64,000 nucleotides of DNA from Hyphomicrobiales bacterium. Lineage in GTDB: Bacteria > Pseudomonadota > Alphaproteobacteria > Rhizobiales > Beijerinckiaceae. How positions within the stretch are numbered: position 1 is the first letter of the stretch; each line of letters begins with the position of its first letter. Positions 50,748-59,540 of this stretch are shown here, one piece after another. The notes below the pieces were generated by a model. It did no database searches. It was not told the DNA's origin and worked only from the letters and a program-made list of their open reading frames with translations. A program made the translations under genes and the position numbers. The stretch spans positions 4,487,001 through 4,551,000 of the forward strand of contig CAKNFJ010000001.1 in NCBI GenBank assembly GCA_930633495.1, read 5' to 3'.

Positions 50748-51731
50748 TCAGATCGCCGGAGACCACTGTACGGGCACCAGCTCGAAGCCGTTTCCGTCCT
50801 TCGCGATATGCCCCACGGCGGGGAAGGGCGCGTGGTAGAAGGCGACCTGCATCCGGTCGGCCGAGACCATGTCCAGCAACTTGCGGCGGGTGGCGGCAGC
50901 CTGCGGCCCGTCCATGTCGAAAACGGCGGACCAGTCCGGATTGCGCGCGAAGAGCGCCGGATGGTTGGTGGTGTCCGACATGATCATCAGCTTGCCGCTG
51001 CCCGAGGACAGCGCGAAGACGGTGTGGCCGGGCGTATGGCCGGGCGCGGCGACGGGTGTGATGCCCGGCAGGATTTCCTTGCCCGGCTCGAACTGCCTGA
51101 CGTCCTTGGCGACCGGCCCGAAGACGCGCCGCACGCCGGCGAAGGCGCCCTTCATGGCATCGGGAGCCGCGTTCATCCGGGCGTCGTCCATCCAGAAGGC
51201 CCATTCCGCGGCAGGCACCATGACTTCGGCGTTGGGGAAGACAGCCGAGCCGTCCTTGAGCCGGAAACCGTTGATATGGTCGCCGTGGAAATGGCTGAAC
51301 ACGACGCTCGACACATCCTTCGGATCGAAGCCGGCAGCCTTGAAATTCGTCATCCAGTTGCCGGAAGTCGGCGCCCCGGAATCGCCGTTGCCGGTATCGA
51401 TGAGCGTGAGCTTGCCGCCGTTCTGGATCGCGAGCGTGGTGAAGGAGATGTTGAGCGCGTCCTGCGGCAGGAAAGCCTGTGCCATCGCCTTCTTGACGTC
51501 CACCAGTTCGGCGTTGCGAACGAAGCCTTCCAGCGGCCGCTTGGCGAAGCCGTCGTTGATGGCGGTCACCGTGACGTCGCCGACCTTGTAGCGATAGAAA
51601 CCGGGAGCCTGGTTCACGGAAACTCCTTGTGCTTGGGCCGGGACGGCGCCTGGAAGGTCCAGCGCGGTCGCGGCGACGAGAGCGCCGGCCCCGGCCATGG
51701 CCGCACGGCGCGAAAGATTGATGGTCTGCAT
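50748..51731 (-). CDS. Tat-exported MBL-fold metallo-hydrolase
   Basis: A 327-aa hydrolase with a Tat signal (two arginines in INLSRRAAMAGAGALVAATA, cleavage near AQAQG). The metal-binding motif is SHFHGDHINGF, followed by further ligands in APGHTPGHTVF and SDTTNHPALF. It resembles the periplasmic branch of the beta-lactamase-like superfamily that includes quorum-quenching lactonases, but the substrate cannot be assigned. GGGGGGAGAC before the ATG supports the start. An intrinsic terminator follows. Confidence 0.88.
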   Translation of the reverse strand: MQTINLSRRAAMAGAGALVAATALDLPGAVPAQAQGVSVNQAPGFYRYKVGDVTVTAINDGFAKRPLEGFVRNAELVDVKKAMAQAFLPQDALNISFTTLAIQNGGKLTLIDTGNGDSGAPTSGNWMTNFKAAGFDPKDVSSVVFSHFHGDHINGFRLKDGSAVFPNAEVMVPAAEWAFWMDDARMNAAPDAMKGAFAGVRRVFGPVAKDVRQFEPGKEILPGITPVAAPGHTPGHTVFALSSGSGKLMIMSDTTNHPALFARNPDWSAVFDMDGPQAAATRRKLLDMVSADRMQVAFYHAPFPAVGHIAKDGNGFELVPVQWSPAI

Positions 51732-51839
51732 CGATGTCTCCCCCCTCGGATCGCAGGCAGACTAGCGGGGAGAGGCGGTCGTTCAACCACGACGATCTGC
51801 CGACGGGTCAAGTTTCCGTGAGGCGGGCGGCGCCGGAGA

Positions 51840-52268
51840 TCACTTTGGCCCCTCCGTCCCGTCGGCGTCGGGCTTGCCGGCAGGGTCGCGCCGGGCCAGC
51901 GCGCGCAACATGGCGGCGCAAAGCGCAAGCGAGCCCATTGCACCATGCCCCGAGCAGTCGGCGACGAGGGCCTGGAACGCCATGGCGTCGTCGCCGACCA
52001 GGCATTGCAGGCTCCAGCTCCAGCCGGGGGCTTTCTGTCGAAGCAGGGAGACGGCGACGTCGATATCGGCGCTGACCGCGCCGAGCGTCTTCCAGAAGGA
52101 GCCGTGCTGATAGATGCCGCCCGCCGGGGTCCGGCGGGTGACCAGCCGGGCGGGCTTGCGCCTCACGGTGTAGCCCAGAGCCTCATAGATATCCGCGTCA
52201 AGCTCGCGATCGGGCTTGCTGGATGTCTCACAGCGCGAGGCGAGCGTCAGAAGATCAGTCCGGTCCAT
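51840..52268 (-). CDS. Hypothetical protein, possible phage-ABA-sandwich-like domain
   Basis: A 142-aa soluble protein. The beginning MDRTDLLTLASRCETSSKPD followed by RELDADIYEALG resembles the small domain that is often named phage ABA sandwich and occurs in both phage and bacterial proteins. The C-terminal half (QCLVGDDAMAFQALVADCSG, then a helix ending ALARRDPAGKPD) is less informative. Function unknown. I place the start at 52268 by this likeness; the ribosome-binding site is weak. No other phage-like gene is nearby. Confidence 0.6.
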   Translation of the reverse strand: MDRTDLLTLASRCETSSKPDRELDADIYEALGYTVRRKPARLVTRRTPAGGIYQHGSFWKTLGAVSADIDVAVSLLRQKAPGWSWSLQCLVGDDAMAFQALVADCSGHGAMGSLALCAAMLRALARRDPAGKPDADGTEGPK

Positions 52269-52397
52269 TCCGATTCGCACATGGGTCGATCTGGGGCTAC
52301 ACCGTCGGGCGGTCGCATCGCGGGACATCTAACCCATATCGACAGGCGCCGGCCAGCCACCGCAGCGCTCGATGCGCGCGGCGGCCGGGGCACCGGA

Positions 52398-52967
52398 TCA
52401 CGGGCCGACGACGACGCCCCGGGCACGGCCGCCCGGCACGGCGCAGGAACAGCCCGTGCCTTGCGGAGCCGGCGCATAGAGCGTGCAGATCTTGACGGCC
52501 GTGCTGCACTGACCGCCGGCTGCGGCCGGGACGGCCTCATAGGCAGGGTAGGCATAAGCCGGGTAGGCGTAGGCGGGATAGGAGGCGGCTGCACCGATCG
52601 CCGCTGCGGTGGCAAGGCCGGCGGCGGCGCCCCAATAGGGATAATATCCGCCCCAATAGCGCCGGTAAGGGTAGTAGCCGCCGCCCCAATAGGCCCGGCG
52701 CGGATAGAAGCCGGCGCCTCGCCAGCCCCAGCCGCCATTCCAGCCCGGACGGTAGCCCGGGAATGCCGGCCGCAATCCATAAGGCCTCATCCCGACGCCA
52801 CGGCCATAGAATCCGCCGCCCCGGAAGCCGCCGCCATGGAAACCGCCGCCGTGGAAGCCGCCGGCACGAAAGCCGCCGCCCCCGAACCGGGGCTGGGCCG
52901 AGGCATCCGTTGCGGCAGCGAGCAGCAACGGCGCGGCGGCTACGGCGACGAGCAGAGAGCAACGCAT
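52398..52967 (-). CDS. Exported glycine/tyrosine-rich repeat protein
   Basis: A 189-aa protein with a signal peptide (MRCSLLVAVAAAPLLLAAA). The mature part starts with degenerate G-G-F repeats (FHGGGFHGGGFRGGGFYG), continues with W/Y/G-rich sequence (YWGGGYYPYRRYWGGYYPYW), then a P-A-Y-A-Y triplet repeat and a Cys-rich end (CSTAVKICTLYAP...GCSC). This is a low-complexity secreted or surface protein; function is unknown. It lies 74 bp after another small secreted protein gene on the same strand. Confidence 0.65.
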   Translation of the reverse strand: MRCSLLVAVAAAPLLLAAATDASAQPRFGGGGFRAGGFHGGGFHGGGFRGGGFYGRGVGMRPYGLRPAFPGYRPGWNGGWGWRGAGFYPRRAYWGGGYYPYRRYWGGYYPYWGAAAGLATAAAIGAAASYPAYAYPAYAYPAYEAVPAAAGGQCSTAVKICTLYAPAPQGTGCSCAVPGGRARGVVVGP

Positions 52968-53041
52968 GCGAACCTCCCCAGGAAACGCAATTCACCCCAA
53001 GCTTCGAACGCCGGCCGAGGCTGCAGGTTCCGGCATGACGG

Positions 53042-53332
53042 TCAACCGTCGAACCAGCGCGATTGCGACTTGCAACGATAGCCGACGAAGCAGGCCTCCT
53101 GGTCGCGGCTCGGCACCCAGGCGGGATCGAGGGATTCGTCGAACTGGCAGAAGCTGCGATCGCGGACGAAGCGGTCATAGGTGTAGCCGCCCGTGCCGAG
53201 CACGATCGCGCCGTGGGTCTGCACGTCCCTCTGGCTGGCCGAGCAGGGGCGCGAGACGGTGGAGGGGCGCGTCTGGGCTGCGGCAGTTGCGGCGCTGAGC
53301 ACGAGGACGAGGGTGAGAGCGACGGCTTTCAT
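53042..53332 (-). CDS. Small secreted protein with four cysteines
   Basis: A 96-aa protein: signal peptide (MKAVALTLVLVLSAATAAAQ) then a 75-residue domain with four cysteines (RPCSAS, SFCQFD, EACFVGYRCK), probably two disulfides. The end CFVGYRCKSQSRWFDG is distinctive, but I do not recognise the family. It is transcribed in the same direction as the glycine-rich secreted protein gene and follows tRNA-Thr by 136 bp. Confidence 0.6.
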   Translation of the reverse strand: MKAVALTLVLVLSAATAAAQTRPSTVSRPCSASQRDVQTHGAIVLGTGGYTYDRFVRDRSFCQFDESLDPAWVPSRDQEACFVGYRCKSQSRWFDG

Positions 53333-53468
53333 CGGAGCCTCCCGAGCCTGGCGAGGCGGATAACGGATCCGCCGGTCAAACGTTCCCTCCGCGCGGAAGA
53401 TGTCAATCCCGCTCGACGTCGTGCGCTGCGCTGGACCAAGGCCCGCGTCCCGGTTCCAGTGAAGAAAA

Positions 53469-53543
53469 TGGTGCCGGCGGAGAGGATCGAACTCCCGACC
53501 TTCGGTTTACAAAACCGCTGCACTACCGCTGTGCTACGCCGGC
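53469..53543 (-). tRNA. tRNA-Thr (anticodon UGU)
   Basis: Complete 75-base tRNA with encoded CCA. On the minus strand the acceptor stem pairs GCCGGCG (53543-53537) with CGCCGGC (53479-53473), then A and CCA. The anticodon loop TTTGTAA gives anticodon TGT, reading ACA threonine codons. The T-arm GGGAGTTCGATCCTCTC is normal. Confidence 0.96.
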
Positions 53544-53681
53544 ATCTCCTGGCCGATAGGCCGAGGACCGCCGAAGGAGATGCTCTCCTCGGCGGTGTCG
53601 TAGCGGTTACCAGCCGATTGCCGCGAGAGCAAGCATCTCCGCCCGGCGGCCGCCGTGCCGTCGCGCGGGTCGGCGGGAGCG

Positions 53682-53975
53682 TCAGCTGATCGAGCGGATG
53701 ATCTCGCGATAGGCCGCTTCCGGGAAAGCCTTGAGGGTTTCGGTGCGGACGTTGCCGAGCATCGCGAGTTGCAGGCAGAAGCGCGCATGGACCGCATCGT
53801 CCGGCGCCTCGCAGACGATCACCATGTCGTATCGTCCCATGGTCATGAAGAAGGCCTTGAAGTCGCCGCCCATCTCCTTGAGCGCCTGCTTGGCGGCATC
53901 GAGGCGGCTCGGCGAAGCCTTGACGCTGCGCGCACCCTGATCGGTCCATTGGGCCAGCATGATGTAGGTCGTCAT
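53682..53975 (-). CDS. GYD domain protein
   Basis: A 97-aa protein made of one GYD domain: MTTYIMLAQWTDQGARSVKA at the N terminus and FFMTMGRYDMVIVCEAPDDA in the middle (the family-naming motif reads GRYD here). The fold is ferredoxin-like and the role is unknown. GGGAG before the ATG supports the start. It sits alone, with 237 bp of unremarkable DNA between it and the end of the LysR gene. Confidence 0.85.
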   Translation of the reverse strand: MTTYIMLAQWTDQGARSVKASPSRLDAAKQALKEMGGDFKAFFMTMGRYDMVIVCEAPDDAVHARFCLQLAMLGNVRTETLKAFPEAAYREIIRSIS

Positions 53976-54212
53976 CGCGCCACTCCCTGAAACCGGCCCG
54001 GCCTGTTCATCGGAAGAAACTCCCGGCGGCTTGATCGTCGCCGCTGGCTAGCGATGGCTTGCGCCATCCACCGGACCTTGGGCTCAGGATAGCACAATGC
54101 GCGGCGCAGCAGCACGGCAAAGGCGCTTTTTGCAGGGTGGGCGAGGCGCGTGCGGCAAAGGATAGGCTTGGGCCAATGGGCTCGCGCGGGGCCGTATGAC
54201 AGACATGGCGCG

Positions 54213-55121
54213 TTATCGTGCCTTCAGCTTTCGAAGGTTGCGCGTCTCGCGCATGACCCAGCTGCGAAACGCCGCAACGCTCTGCTGATGTGCCTTCCGC
54301 TCGGGATAGACGAGATAATAGGAGTCGCCGGACAGGATCGGCGGGCCGAACGGCATGTGGAGCTCGTTGCGCGAGAGTTCGCCCTCGATATAGCAAACGG
54401 GCACGATGGCGATGCCGATGCCTTGAACCGCCGCGTTGATCAGCATTTCCGTATGCGCGAAGCGCGTGCCCTGAATCCGGCCCTGATAATTGAGGCCGGA
54501 GAGCCGCAGCCAATGCAGCCACATGCTGGGGCGGCTGGCGTTCTGCAACATCGGAAACTTCGCGAAGTCCTTCTCTTCGAGCTCGGCCCCCAGCTCGACC
54601 AGCCTGGGCGAGGTCACCACCGCGATCTCTTCCGCAAACAGCTCGACTGACCGGGCGTTCAGCCAGGTCCCGACGCCACGCAGGATCGCGACATCAAGGC
54701 GCGTGGTCTCGAAGTCCAGGTCCGGGGCTGCCAGGGTGACTTCGACGGGAATCTCGGGATGCGCGCGGATGAAGGTTTCGATCCGCCTCGGCAGCCAGCG
54801 CGCGCCCAGCGTTGGATGTGTCCCGATCATCAGAGAGCTGTCGACGGAACGGCCGCGCACGGCGTCGATCGTGATCTCCTGGAGCTTGTCCAGCGTCAGC
54901 GCCAGATCGCGATAATAGTTCGCGCCGACCTCCGTCAGCACGAGGCGCGGTCCCGATCGGTGAAACAGCGGCACGCCGAGAAACTTCTCGAGGTTGTGGA
55001 TCTGCCTGCTGATACCGCTCTGCGTCAGGCCGAGATCCTCCGCGGCCTTGGTGAAATTCATGAATCGTGCCGATGCCTCAAAGGCATGCAAGGCAGACAG
55101 CGATGGCAGATAGCGCCGCAT
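54213..55121 (-). CDS. LysR-family regulator of the adjacent catabolic operon
   Basis: A 302-aa LysR-type regulator. The DNA-binding part (LPSLSALHAFEASARFMNFT, then LTQSGISRQIHNLE) is followed by the effector domain with the usual two-lobe pattern. GGAGGAAGC before the ATG supports the start. It diverges from the ABC importer operon with 192 bp between starts, and a T-N11-A inverted repeat lies 17-33 bp upstream of its own start. Control of the operon and of itself is the natural reading. The co-inducer is probably the imported substrate or a product. Confidence 0.92.
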   Translation of the reverse strand: MRRYLPSLSALHAFEASARFMNFTKAAEDLGLTQSGISRQIHNLEKFLGVPLFHRSGPRLVLTEVGANYYRDLALTLDKLQEITIDAVRGRSVDSSLMIGTHPTLGARWLPRRIETFIRAHPEIPVEVTLAAPDLDFETTRLDVAILRGVGTWLNARSVELFAEEIAVVTSPRLVELGAELEEKDFAKFPMLQNASRPSMWLHWLRLSGLNYQGRIQGTRFAHTEMLINAAVQGIGIAIVPVCYIEGELSRNELHMPFGPPILSGDSYYLVYPERKAHQQSVAAFRSWVMRETRNLRKLKAR

Positions 55122-55137
55122 GGGAAGCTTCCTCCAT

Positions 55138-55154
55138 CATGATTAAAAGTCATG
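55138..55154. promoter_or_regulatory. LysR-type operator candidate (T-N11-A)
   Basis: CATGA and TCATG form an inverted repeat with a 7-bp spacer (TTAAAAG). T55140 and A55152 give T-N11-A. It lies between the LysR gene and the ABC importer operon in A/T-rich DNA, 160 bp before the substrate-binding gene, a typical autoregulatory site. Confidence 0.65.
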
Positions 55155-55313
55155 GTAGATGAAATTTTCAACGTTTTTGTTTCGTCCGGGGCTCGTCCAC
55201 ACTCGGCTGGTCCGGCTCAAGAACAAAAGCGCGAGCATCCGGTCCAAGGGGTAAGGACCGGATCAATCGCACGTCGACGGGGCCGTCAAATGTGAAATCG
55301 AGAGGGGAAGAGT

Positions 55314-56147
55314 ATGGACAGGCGCGAATTCAGCAAGCTGATGGGCTTGGGCGCGGTTTCCGCCGCAGCAGGTCTCTATACCGGCAAAGGCGCTCTGGCG
55401 GCAGGTTCCCTGGAGCGGGTCAAGGCCTCGGGCATTCTGCGCATCGGAGCGGTCGCCGACGGTGCTCCTTACTACCAGAAGATGGTGACCGACGGCAGCT
55501 GGCGCGGCTTCTACATCGATATCTGCAAGAAGCTCGCGGACGACCTCGGGCTCAAGATGACGATCCTCGAGACGACCTGGGGCAACTCGGTGCTCGACCT
55601 CCAGGCCGACAAGATCGACGTCTTCTTCGGCCTCAATCCCACGCCGGAACGGCAGAAGGTCATCGATTTCTCCGGCCCGGTCTTCAAGAACGCCTTCACG
55701 ATGGTCACCCGTAAGGGCCTGGGCGCGAAGACTTGGAGCGATTTCGACAAGCCGGAGATGCGGATTGCCGTCGATGCCGGCTCCTCGCATGACGCAGCCG
55801 TCACGCGCCTCGCCCCGAAAGCCCAGATCTCGCGGCTGAAGACCGCGAGCGATGCGACCGCCGCGCTGCAAGCCGGCCGCGTCGACGCGCAATGCCTGGT
55901 GCTGATCCTGTCGCTTTCGCTGCGTGCGAAGAACGCCGCGCTCGGCGACATCGTCATGCCGACGCCCCCCGACTTCACCACCTCGAATGCGGGTTTCCGG
56001 AGAGAAGCAGATCAGTCCTGGCGCGAATTCGTCGACGGCTGGATCGCCAAGGAGCGTGTGAGCGGCTTCATCAAGAATGCCGTCGTGAGGAATATGGGCC
56101 TCGTCGGCGTCAAGGAGAGCGATTTCCCCCCCGGCTTCGAAATCTGA
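55314..56147 (+). CDS. Amino-acid-type ABC transporter substrate-binding protein (Tat signal)
   Basis: Periplasmic family 3 solute-binding protein of 277 aa. The N terminus MDRREFSKLMGLGAVSAAAG has a twin-arginine motif, so it is likely exported folded by Tat. VKASGILRIGAVADGAPYYQ and WRGFYIDICKKLADDLGLKM begin the binding domain, and DVFFGLNPTPERQKVIDFS is the typical hinge. The ligand class is polar amino acids or similar. GAGAGGGGAAG precedes the ATG. It is the first gene of the operon; the permease gene follows after 63 bp. Confidence 0.92.
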   Translation: MDRREFSKLMGLGAVSAAAGLYTGKGALAAGSLERVKASGILRIGAVADGAPYYQKMVTDGSWRGFYIDICKKLADDLGLKMTILETTWGNSVLDLQADKIDVFFGLNPTPERQKVIDFSGPVFKNAFTMVTRKGLGAKTWSDFDKPEMRIAVDAGSSHDAAVTRLAPKAQISRLKTASDATAALQAGRVDAQCLVLILSLSLRAKNAALGDIVMPTPPDFTTSNAGFRREADQSWREFVDGWIAKERVSGFIKNAVVRNMGLVGVKESDFPPGFEI

Positions 56148-56210
56148 TGCTCCACGATGGCGGGGCTCCGGCCCCTCCATACGCGATGTCGATCATGGGG
56201 ATTCGCCGCC

Positions 56211-56873
56211 ATGTATGAATGGGATTTCTCCATCCTGTGGGGCTACCGATGGTTGTTCCTTCAGGGGCTGGGCGTAACCGTGGCTTTCACGGCGGCGACG
56301 ATCGCCGGCGGCCTGGTCGTGGGCATGACCTCCGCGATCTGCCTTCTTTCGCGCTTTGCGGTGCTGCGCGGGATCGCACTCGGTTTCATCGAGATCTTCC
56401 GCTGCACGCCGGTGCTGGTGCAGCTGATCTGGTGCTACTACGCGCTGCCGATGATCGCTGGCATCGAGATGACGCCGGTCACGGCCTCGCTTCTCGCGCT
56501 CTCTTGCTATGGCGGCTCGTTCTACGCCGAGATCATCCGCGGCGGCATCGTGTCGATCGATACCGGCCAGTCCGAAGCGGCTGCGGCCCTGGGCATGACG
56601 CCGGGGCTCGCAATGCGGCGCATCATCCTGCCGCAGGCGCTGCGCCGCATGCTTCCGGCGCTGATGAACCAGTCGATCCTTCAGTTCAAGAATACGTCGC
56701 TGGTCTCGGTGCTCGCCGTTCCGGATCTCGTCTATCAGGGCCAGATCGCGGCGCACGACAGCTTCCGCCCGCTGGAGACCTATACGGCCGTGGCGGTCGC
56801 CTATTTCGTGATCCTCTTCCCGTTGACGCTGTACGTCCGCCGCCGCGAACGCCGGTTGGGAGAAGCCCGATGA
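56211..56873 (+). CDS. Amino-acid ABC transporter permease
   Basis: Membrane permease of 220 aa of the HisMQ family with about five hydrophobic segments. FIEIFRCTPVLVQLIWCYYA near residue 65 is typical of amino-acid importers, and the EAA loop that contacts the ATPase is EAAAALGMTPGLAMRRIILP near residue 125. Only one permease gene is present, so it likely forms a homodimer. The start at 56211 (MYEWDF) matches the family. Its stop overlaps the ATPase start (ATGA). Confidence 0.92.
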   Translation: MYEWDFSILWGYRWLFLQGLGVTVAFTAATIAGGLVVGMTSAICLLSRFAVLRGIALGFIEIFRCTPVLVQLIWCYYALPMIAGIEMTPVTASLLALSCYGGSFYAEIIRGGIVSIDTGQSEAAAALGMTPGLAMRRIILPQALRRMLPALMNQSILQFKNTSLVSVLAVPDLVYQGQIAAHDSFRPLETYTAVAVAYFVILFPLTLYVRRRERRLGEAR

Positions 56874-57664
56874 CAGCGAAAGCACCGATGATCGAGATCT
56901 CGAGGCTGCGGAAGCGCTTCGGGCAGCTGGAAGTCCTCAAGGACATCAGTCTTCAGGTCGCGCAGGGCGGTGTCGTTGCCCTACTCGGACCCTCCGGGTC
57001 GGGCAAGTCGACGCTACTGCGATGCATCAACCTGCTGGTGGTGCCCGATGACGGAAGCATCCGCGTCGGAGAAACCACCTTCCAGTTCGGCAAATCACTG
57101 CAGCAGCCAAAGGCAAAGCCGCTGGCGCAATTCCGCTCCCGGACCGGCATGGTGTTCCAGAGCTTCAACCTGTTTCCGCACATGTCGGTCCTGGAGAACG
57201 TCACCGAAGCTCCGATCCATGTGAAGGGCCTGGACCGGAAGACGGCGACCGAGCAAGCCATGGCCCAGCTTGAAAAGGTCGGGCTCGCTGACCGCGCTTC
57301 GCAAATGCCCAACACGCTTTCGGGCGGGCAGAAGCAGCGCGTCGCGATCGCTCGCGCCCTGGCCATGGAGCCGGACGTCATGCTGTTCGACGAGGCGACC
57401 TCGGCGCTCGATCCGGAACTCGTCGGCGAAGTCCTGCAGGCGATCCAGAAGCTCGCCGCGGATGGCATGACGATGGTGATCGTCACCCACGAAATCGCCT
57501 TCGCCCGTGACGTCGCCGACCGTGTCGTCTTCATGCGCGACGGCTTCGTCGTCGAGGAAGGTCCTGCGCGCGAGGTCATCGACACGCCGCGCGAGGCGGC
57601 GACCCGCACCTTCCTCGGCCATTTCCATCGCGCAGGCGACCGTTCCGGAGTGTCCGCCTCATGA
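56870..57664 (+). CDS. Amino-acid ABC transporter ATP-binding protein
   Basis: ATPase of 264 aa of the GlnQ/HisP type. Walker A is GPSGSGKST, the Q-loop is in MVFQSFNLFPHMSVLENV, the ABC signature is LSGGQKQRVAIARALAM, and Walker B is VMLFDEATSALDPELV, followed by the switch histidine in VIVTHEIAFARDVADRV. All are intact. It is coupled to the permease gene by a four-base overlap and its own last codons overlap the SDR gene in the same way. Confidence 0.95.
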   Translation: MTAKAPMIEISRLRKRFGQLEVLKDISLQVAQGGVVALLGPSGSGKSTLLRCINLLVVPDDGSIRVGETTFQFGKSLQQPKAKPLAQFRSRTGMVFQSFNLFPHMSVLENVTEAPIHVKGLDRKTATEQAMAQLEKVGLADRASQMPNTLSGGQKQRVAIARALAMEPDVMLFDEATSALDPELVGEVLQAIQKLAADGMTMVIVTHEIAFARDVADRVVFMRDGFVVEEGPAREVIDTPREAATRTFLGHFHRAGDRSGVSAS

Positions 57665-58416
57665 GCAAGGTCCGACGCATTCATCTGGTGACGGGGGCGG
57701 CGAGCGGCATCGGGCAGGCGACGGCGCTGGCGCTGGCCAGCCCGGGCACGGGGCTGCTGCTTCATACCCGGGCCAACGAGGCCGGTCTGAAGGCGGTCGC
57801 CAGCAAGGCAGCGGAGCGAGGCGCTGAGGTCGCGATGGCGCTCGGCGATCTCGCCGATCCCGATTGTCCGGCCCGGCTGGTCGATGCGGCCACTGCCCGT
57901 TTCGGCAGGCTCGATGCACTCATCTGTGTCGGTGGCGCCGCCCGGCGTGGCCCCGCAAGCGCCCTGTCGCGCGAGGCTCTTCACACGGCGCTCGACGAAA
58001 GCGCGCTTGCGCTCGTCGCATTCCTGAAAGCGGCGCGCCCGCTGCTGCGGGCGAGCGCGGCTGCCCGGGTGGTCGCGACCTCGTCCTTCACCGCTCACCT
58101 GTTGCGCGACGATCTCGATGCCTTTGCTGCGACGGCGACCAGCCGGGCTGCGCTGGAAACCACGGTTCGGCTTCTGGCGCACGAGTGCGCGGCGGACGAC
58201 ATCACCGTCAATGCGGTGGCGCCGGGCCTGATCCGCAAGGATGCGAACCAGGGCAGCAAGCTGTCGCCCGAGGCCATTGCGCGGATGGAAGCCATTGTCC
58301 CGCTCGGGCGGCGCGGCTCCCCCGAGGAAGTCGCGGCCGTCATCGCTTTCCTGGCCTCGCCGGCGGCCTCCTATGTCACCGGCCAGATCTGGCACGTCAA
58401 CGGAGGGCTGTTGTGA
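57661..58416 (+). CDS. SDR-fold protein lacking the catalytic Tyr/Lys
   Basis: A 251-aa short-chain dehydrogenase/reductase fold. The nucleotide-binding TGAASGIGQ (residues 11-19) is intact, and the C-terminal TVNAVAPGLI and YVTGQIWHVNGG segments are normal. The usual Y-x-x-x-K active site is not: the aligned region reads FAATATSRAALE (residues 155-166), with no Tyr and Arg in place of Lys. The N-N-A-G motif is also replaced (CVGGA, residues 89-93). It may bind a nucleotide without ordinary SDR catalysis, or use another mechanism. Translationally coupled on both sides within the operon. Confidence 0.85.
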   Translation: MSKVRRIHLVTGAASGIGQATALALASPGTGLLLHTRANEAGLKAVASKAAERGAEVAMALGDLADPDCPARLVDAATARFGRLDALICVGGAARRGPASALSREALHTALDESALALVAFLKAARPLLRASAAARVVATSSFTAHLLRDDLDAFAATATSRAALETTVRLLAHECAADDITVNAVAPGLIRKDANQGSKLSPEAIARMEAIVPLGRRGSPEEVAAVIAFLASPAASYVTGQIWHVNGGLL

Positions 58417-59540
58417 GCATCGCAACCGTCGAGCGCATCAGAGTCTTCCTGATCGAAAGTCCGATCAAGATGGCGAGGCAACAGGGCGTCGGCAACGTCA
58501 AGGGCACGGTGAAGCGCGTCCTCGTCGAATTGACCGCCTCGTCCGGCCTCGTCGGTTGGGGCGAAGCGGCGCCGTGGGAGGTCTTCACGGGCACCGCCGA
58601 GGCAGCTTTCGCTGCGATCGACGTCTATCTTCGCCCGCTCGTGATCGGCGCGCCGATCGACCGCATCCGCGCCCTGACCCTCCAGATGAACAAGGTGCTC
58701 GTCGGGCATGGCGAAGCCAAGCTCGCCATCGAAACGGCGATGTTCGACATCCTGGGCCAGTCGTCAGGGCTTTCCATCGCCGATCTGCTCGGCGGTCGCG
58801 TTCGCGACACGATCCCTCTGTCCTTCTCGATCGCCGATCCGGACTTCGACGCCGATATGCGGCGCATGGAAGAGATGGTTCCGCAGGGCAACCGGATCTT
58901 CAAGGTGAAGACGGGCGTGAAAACCCACAAGGAGGACGTCGCGCATCTCGAAGCGATGCGCAATGCCTTCGGGGATCGGATCGATCTGCGGATCGACTAT
59001 AATCAGGCGCTCCAGCCGTTCGGGGCGATCAAGACGCTGCGCGACGTCGACCAGTTCCGGCCGACCTTCATCGAGCAGCCGGTCCCGCGGGACTGCCTGA
59101 CCGCCATGGCGTCGTTCGCCGCCGATCTGGATACGCCGATCCTCGCCGACGAGAGCTGCTTCAATGCCCGCGACCTGCAGGAGATCATCAGGCTGAACGC
59201 GGCCGATGCCATCTCGGTGAAGCTGATGAAGACCGGCGGCATGCTCAGTGGACAGGCGCTCATGGCGCTCGCCGACCTCGCCAGCCTTCCGGGCTATGGC
59301 GGAACGCTGTGGGAGGGCGGTGTCGCGCTGGCGGCCGGCACCCAGTTCATCGCGGCGACGCCGGGCATCTCGCTCGGCTGCGAGTTCTACATGCCCCACC
59401 ACGTTCTGACCGAAGACGTGCTCGAGGAGAAGATCGAGAACCGCAACGGCGAGGTCGTCGTGCCCGACGGCCCCGGCCTAGGAATTCGCGTTTCCGAGAA
59501 CTCGCTGAGATCGAACGCGCGCGTGCTCGCGGAACGATAA
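58413..59540 (+). CDS. Enolase-superfamily racemase/cycloisomerase (muconate lactonizing enzyme subgroup)
   Basis: A 375-aa enolase-superfamily member. The MLE-subgroup residues are present: K164-x-K166 (FKVKTG) as one base, D195 (RIDYN), E221 (FIEQP) and D246/E247 (LADES) as metal ligands, and K270 (SVKLMKTGG) as the opposite base. A Lys/Lys pair on both faces fits 1,1-proton transfer, i.e. racemase or epimerase, or a cycloisomerase. Known relatives include dipeptide and hydroxyproline-betaine epimerases. The start is the GTG at 58413, overlapping the SDR stop, with GGAGG upstream. Confidence 0.9.
   Translation: MSIATVERIRVFLIESPIKMARQQGVGNVKGTVKRVLVELTASSGLVGWGEAAPWEVFTGTAEAAFAAIDVYLRPLVIGAPIDRIRALTLQMNKVLVGHGEAKLAIETAMFDILGQSSGLSIADLLGGRVRDTIPLSFSIADPDFDADMRRMEEMVPQGNRIFKVKTGVKTHKEDVAHLEAMRNAFGDRIDLRIDYNQALQPFGAIKTLRDVDQFRPTFIEQPVPRDCLTAMASFAADLDTPILADESCFNARDLQEIIRLNAADAISVKLMKTGGMLSGQALMALADLASLPGYGGTLWEGGVALAAGTQFIAATPGISLGCEFYMPHHVLTEDVLEEKIENRNGEVVVPDGPGLGIRVSENSLRSNARVLAER

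Noticed and set aside
51840..52268. Prophage remnant
   Set aside because: Only one protein resembles a domain named after phages; no other phage gene, att site or tRNA-adjacent duplication was seen.
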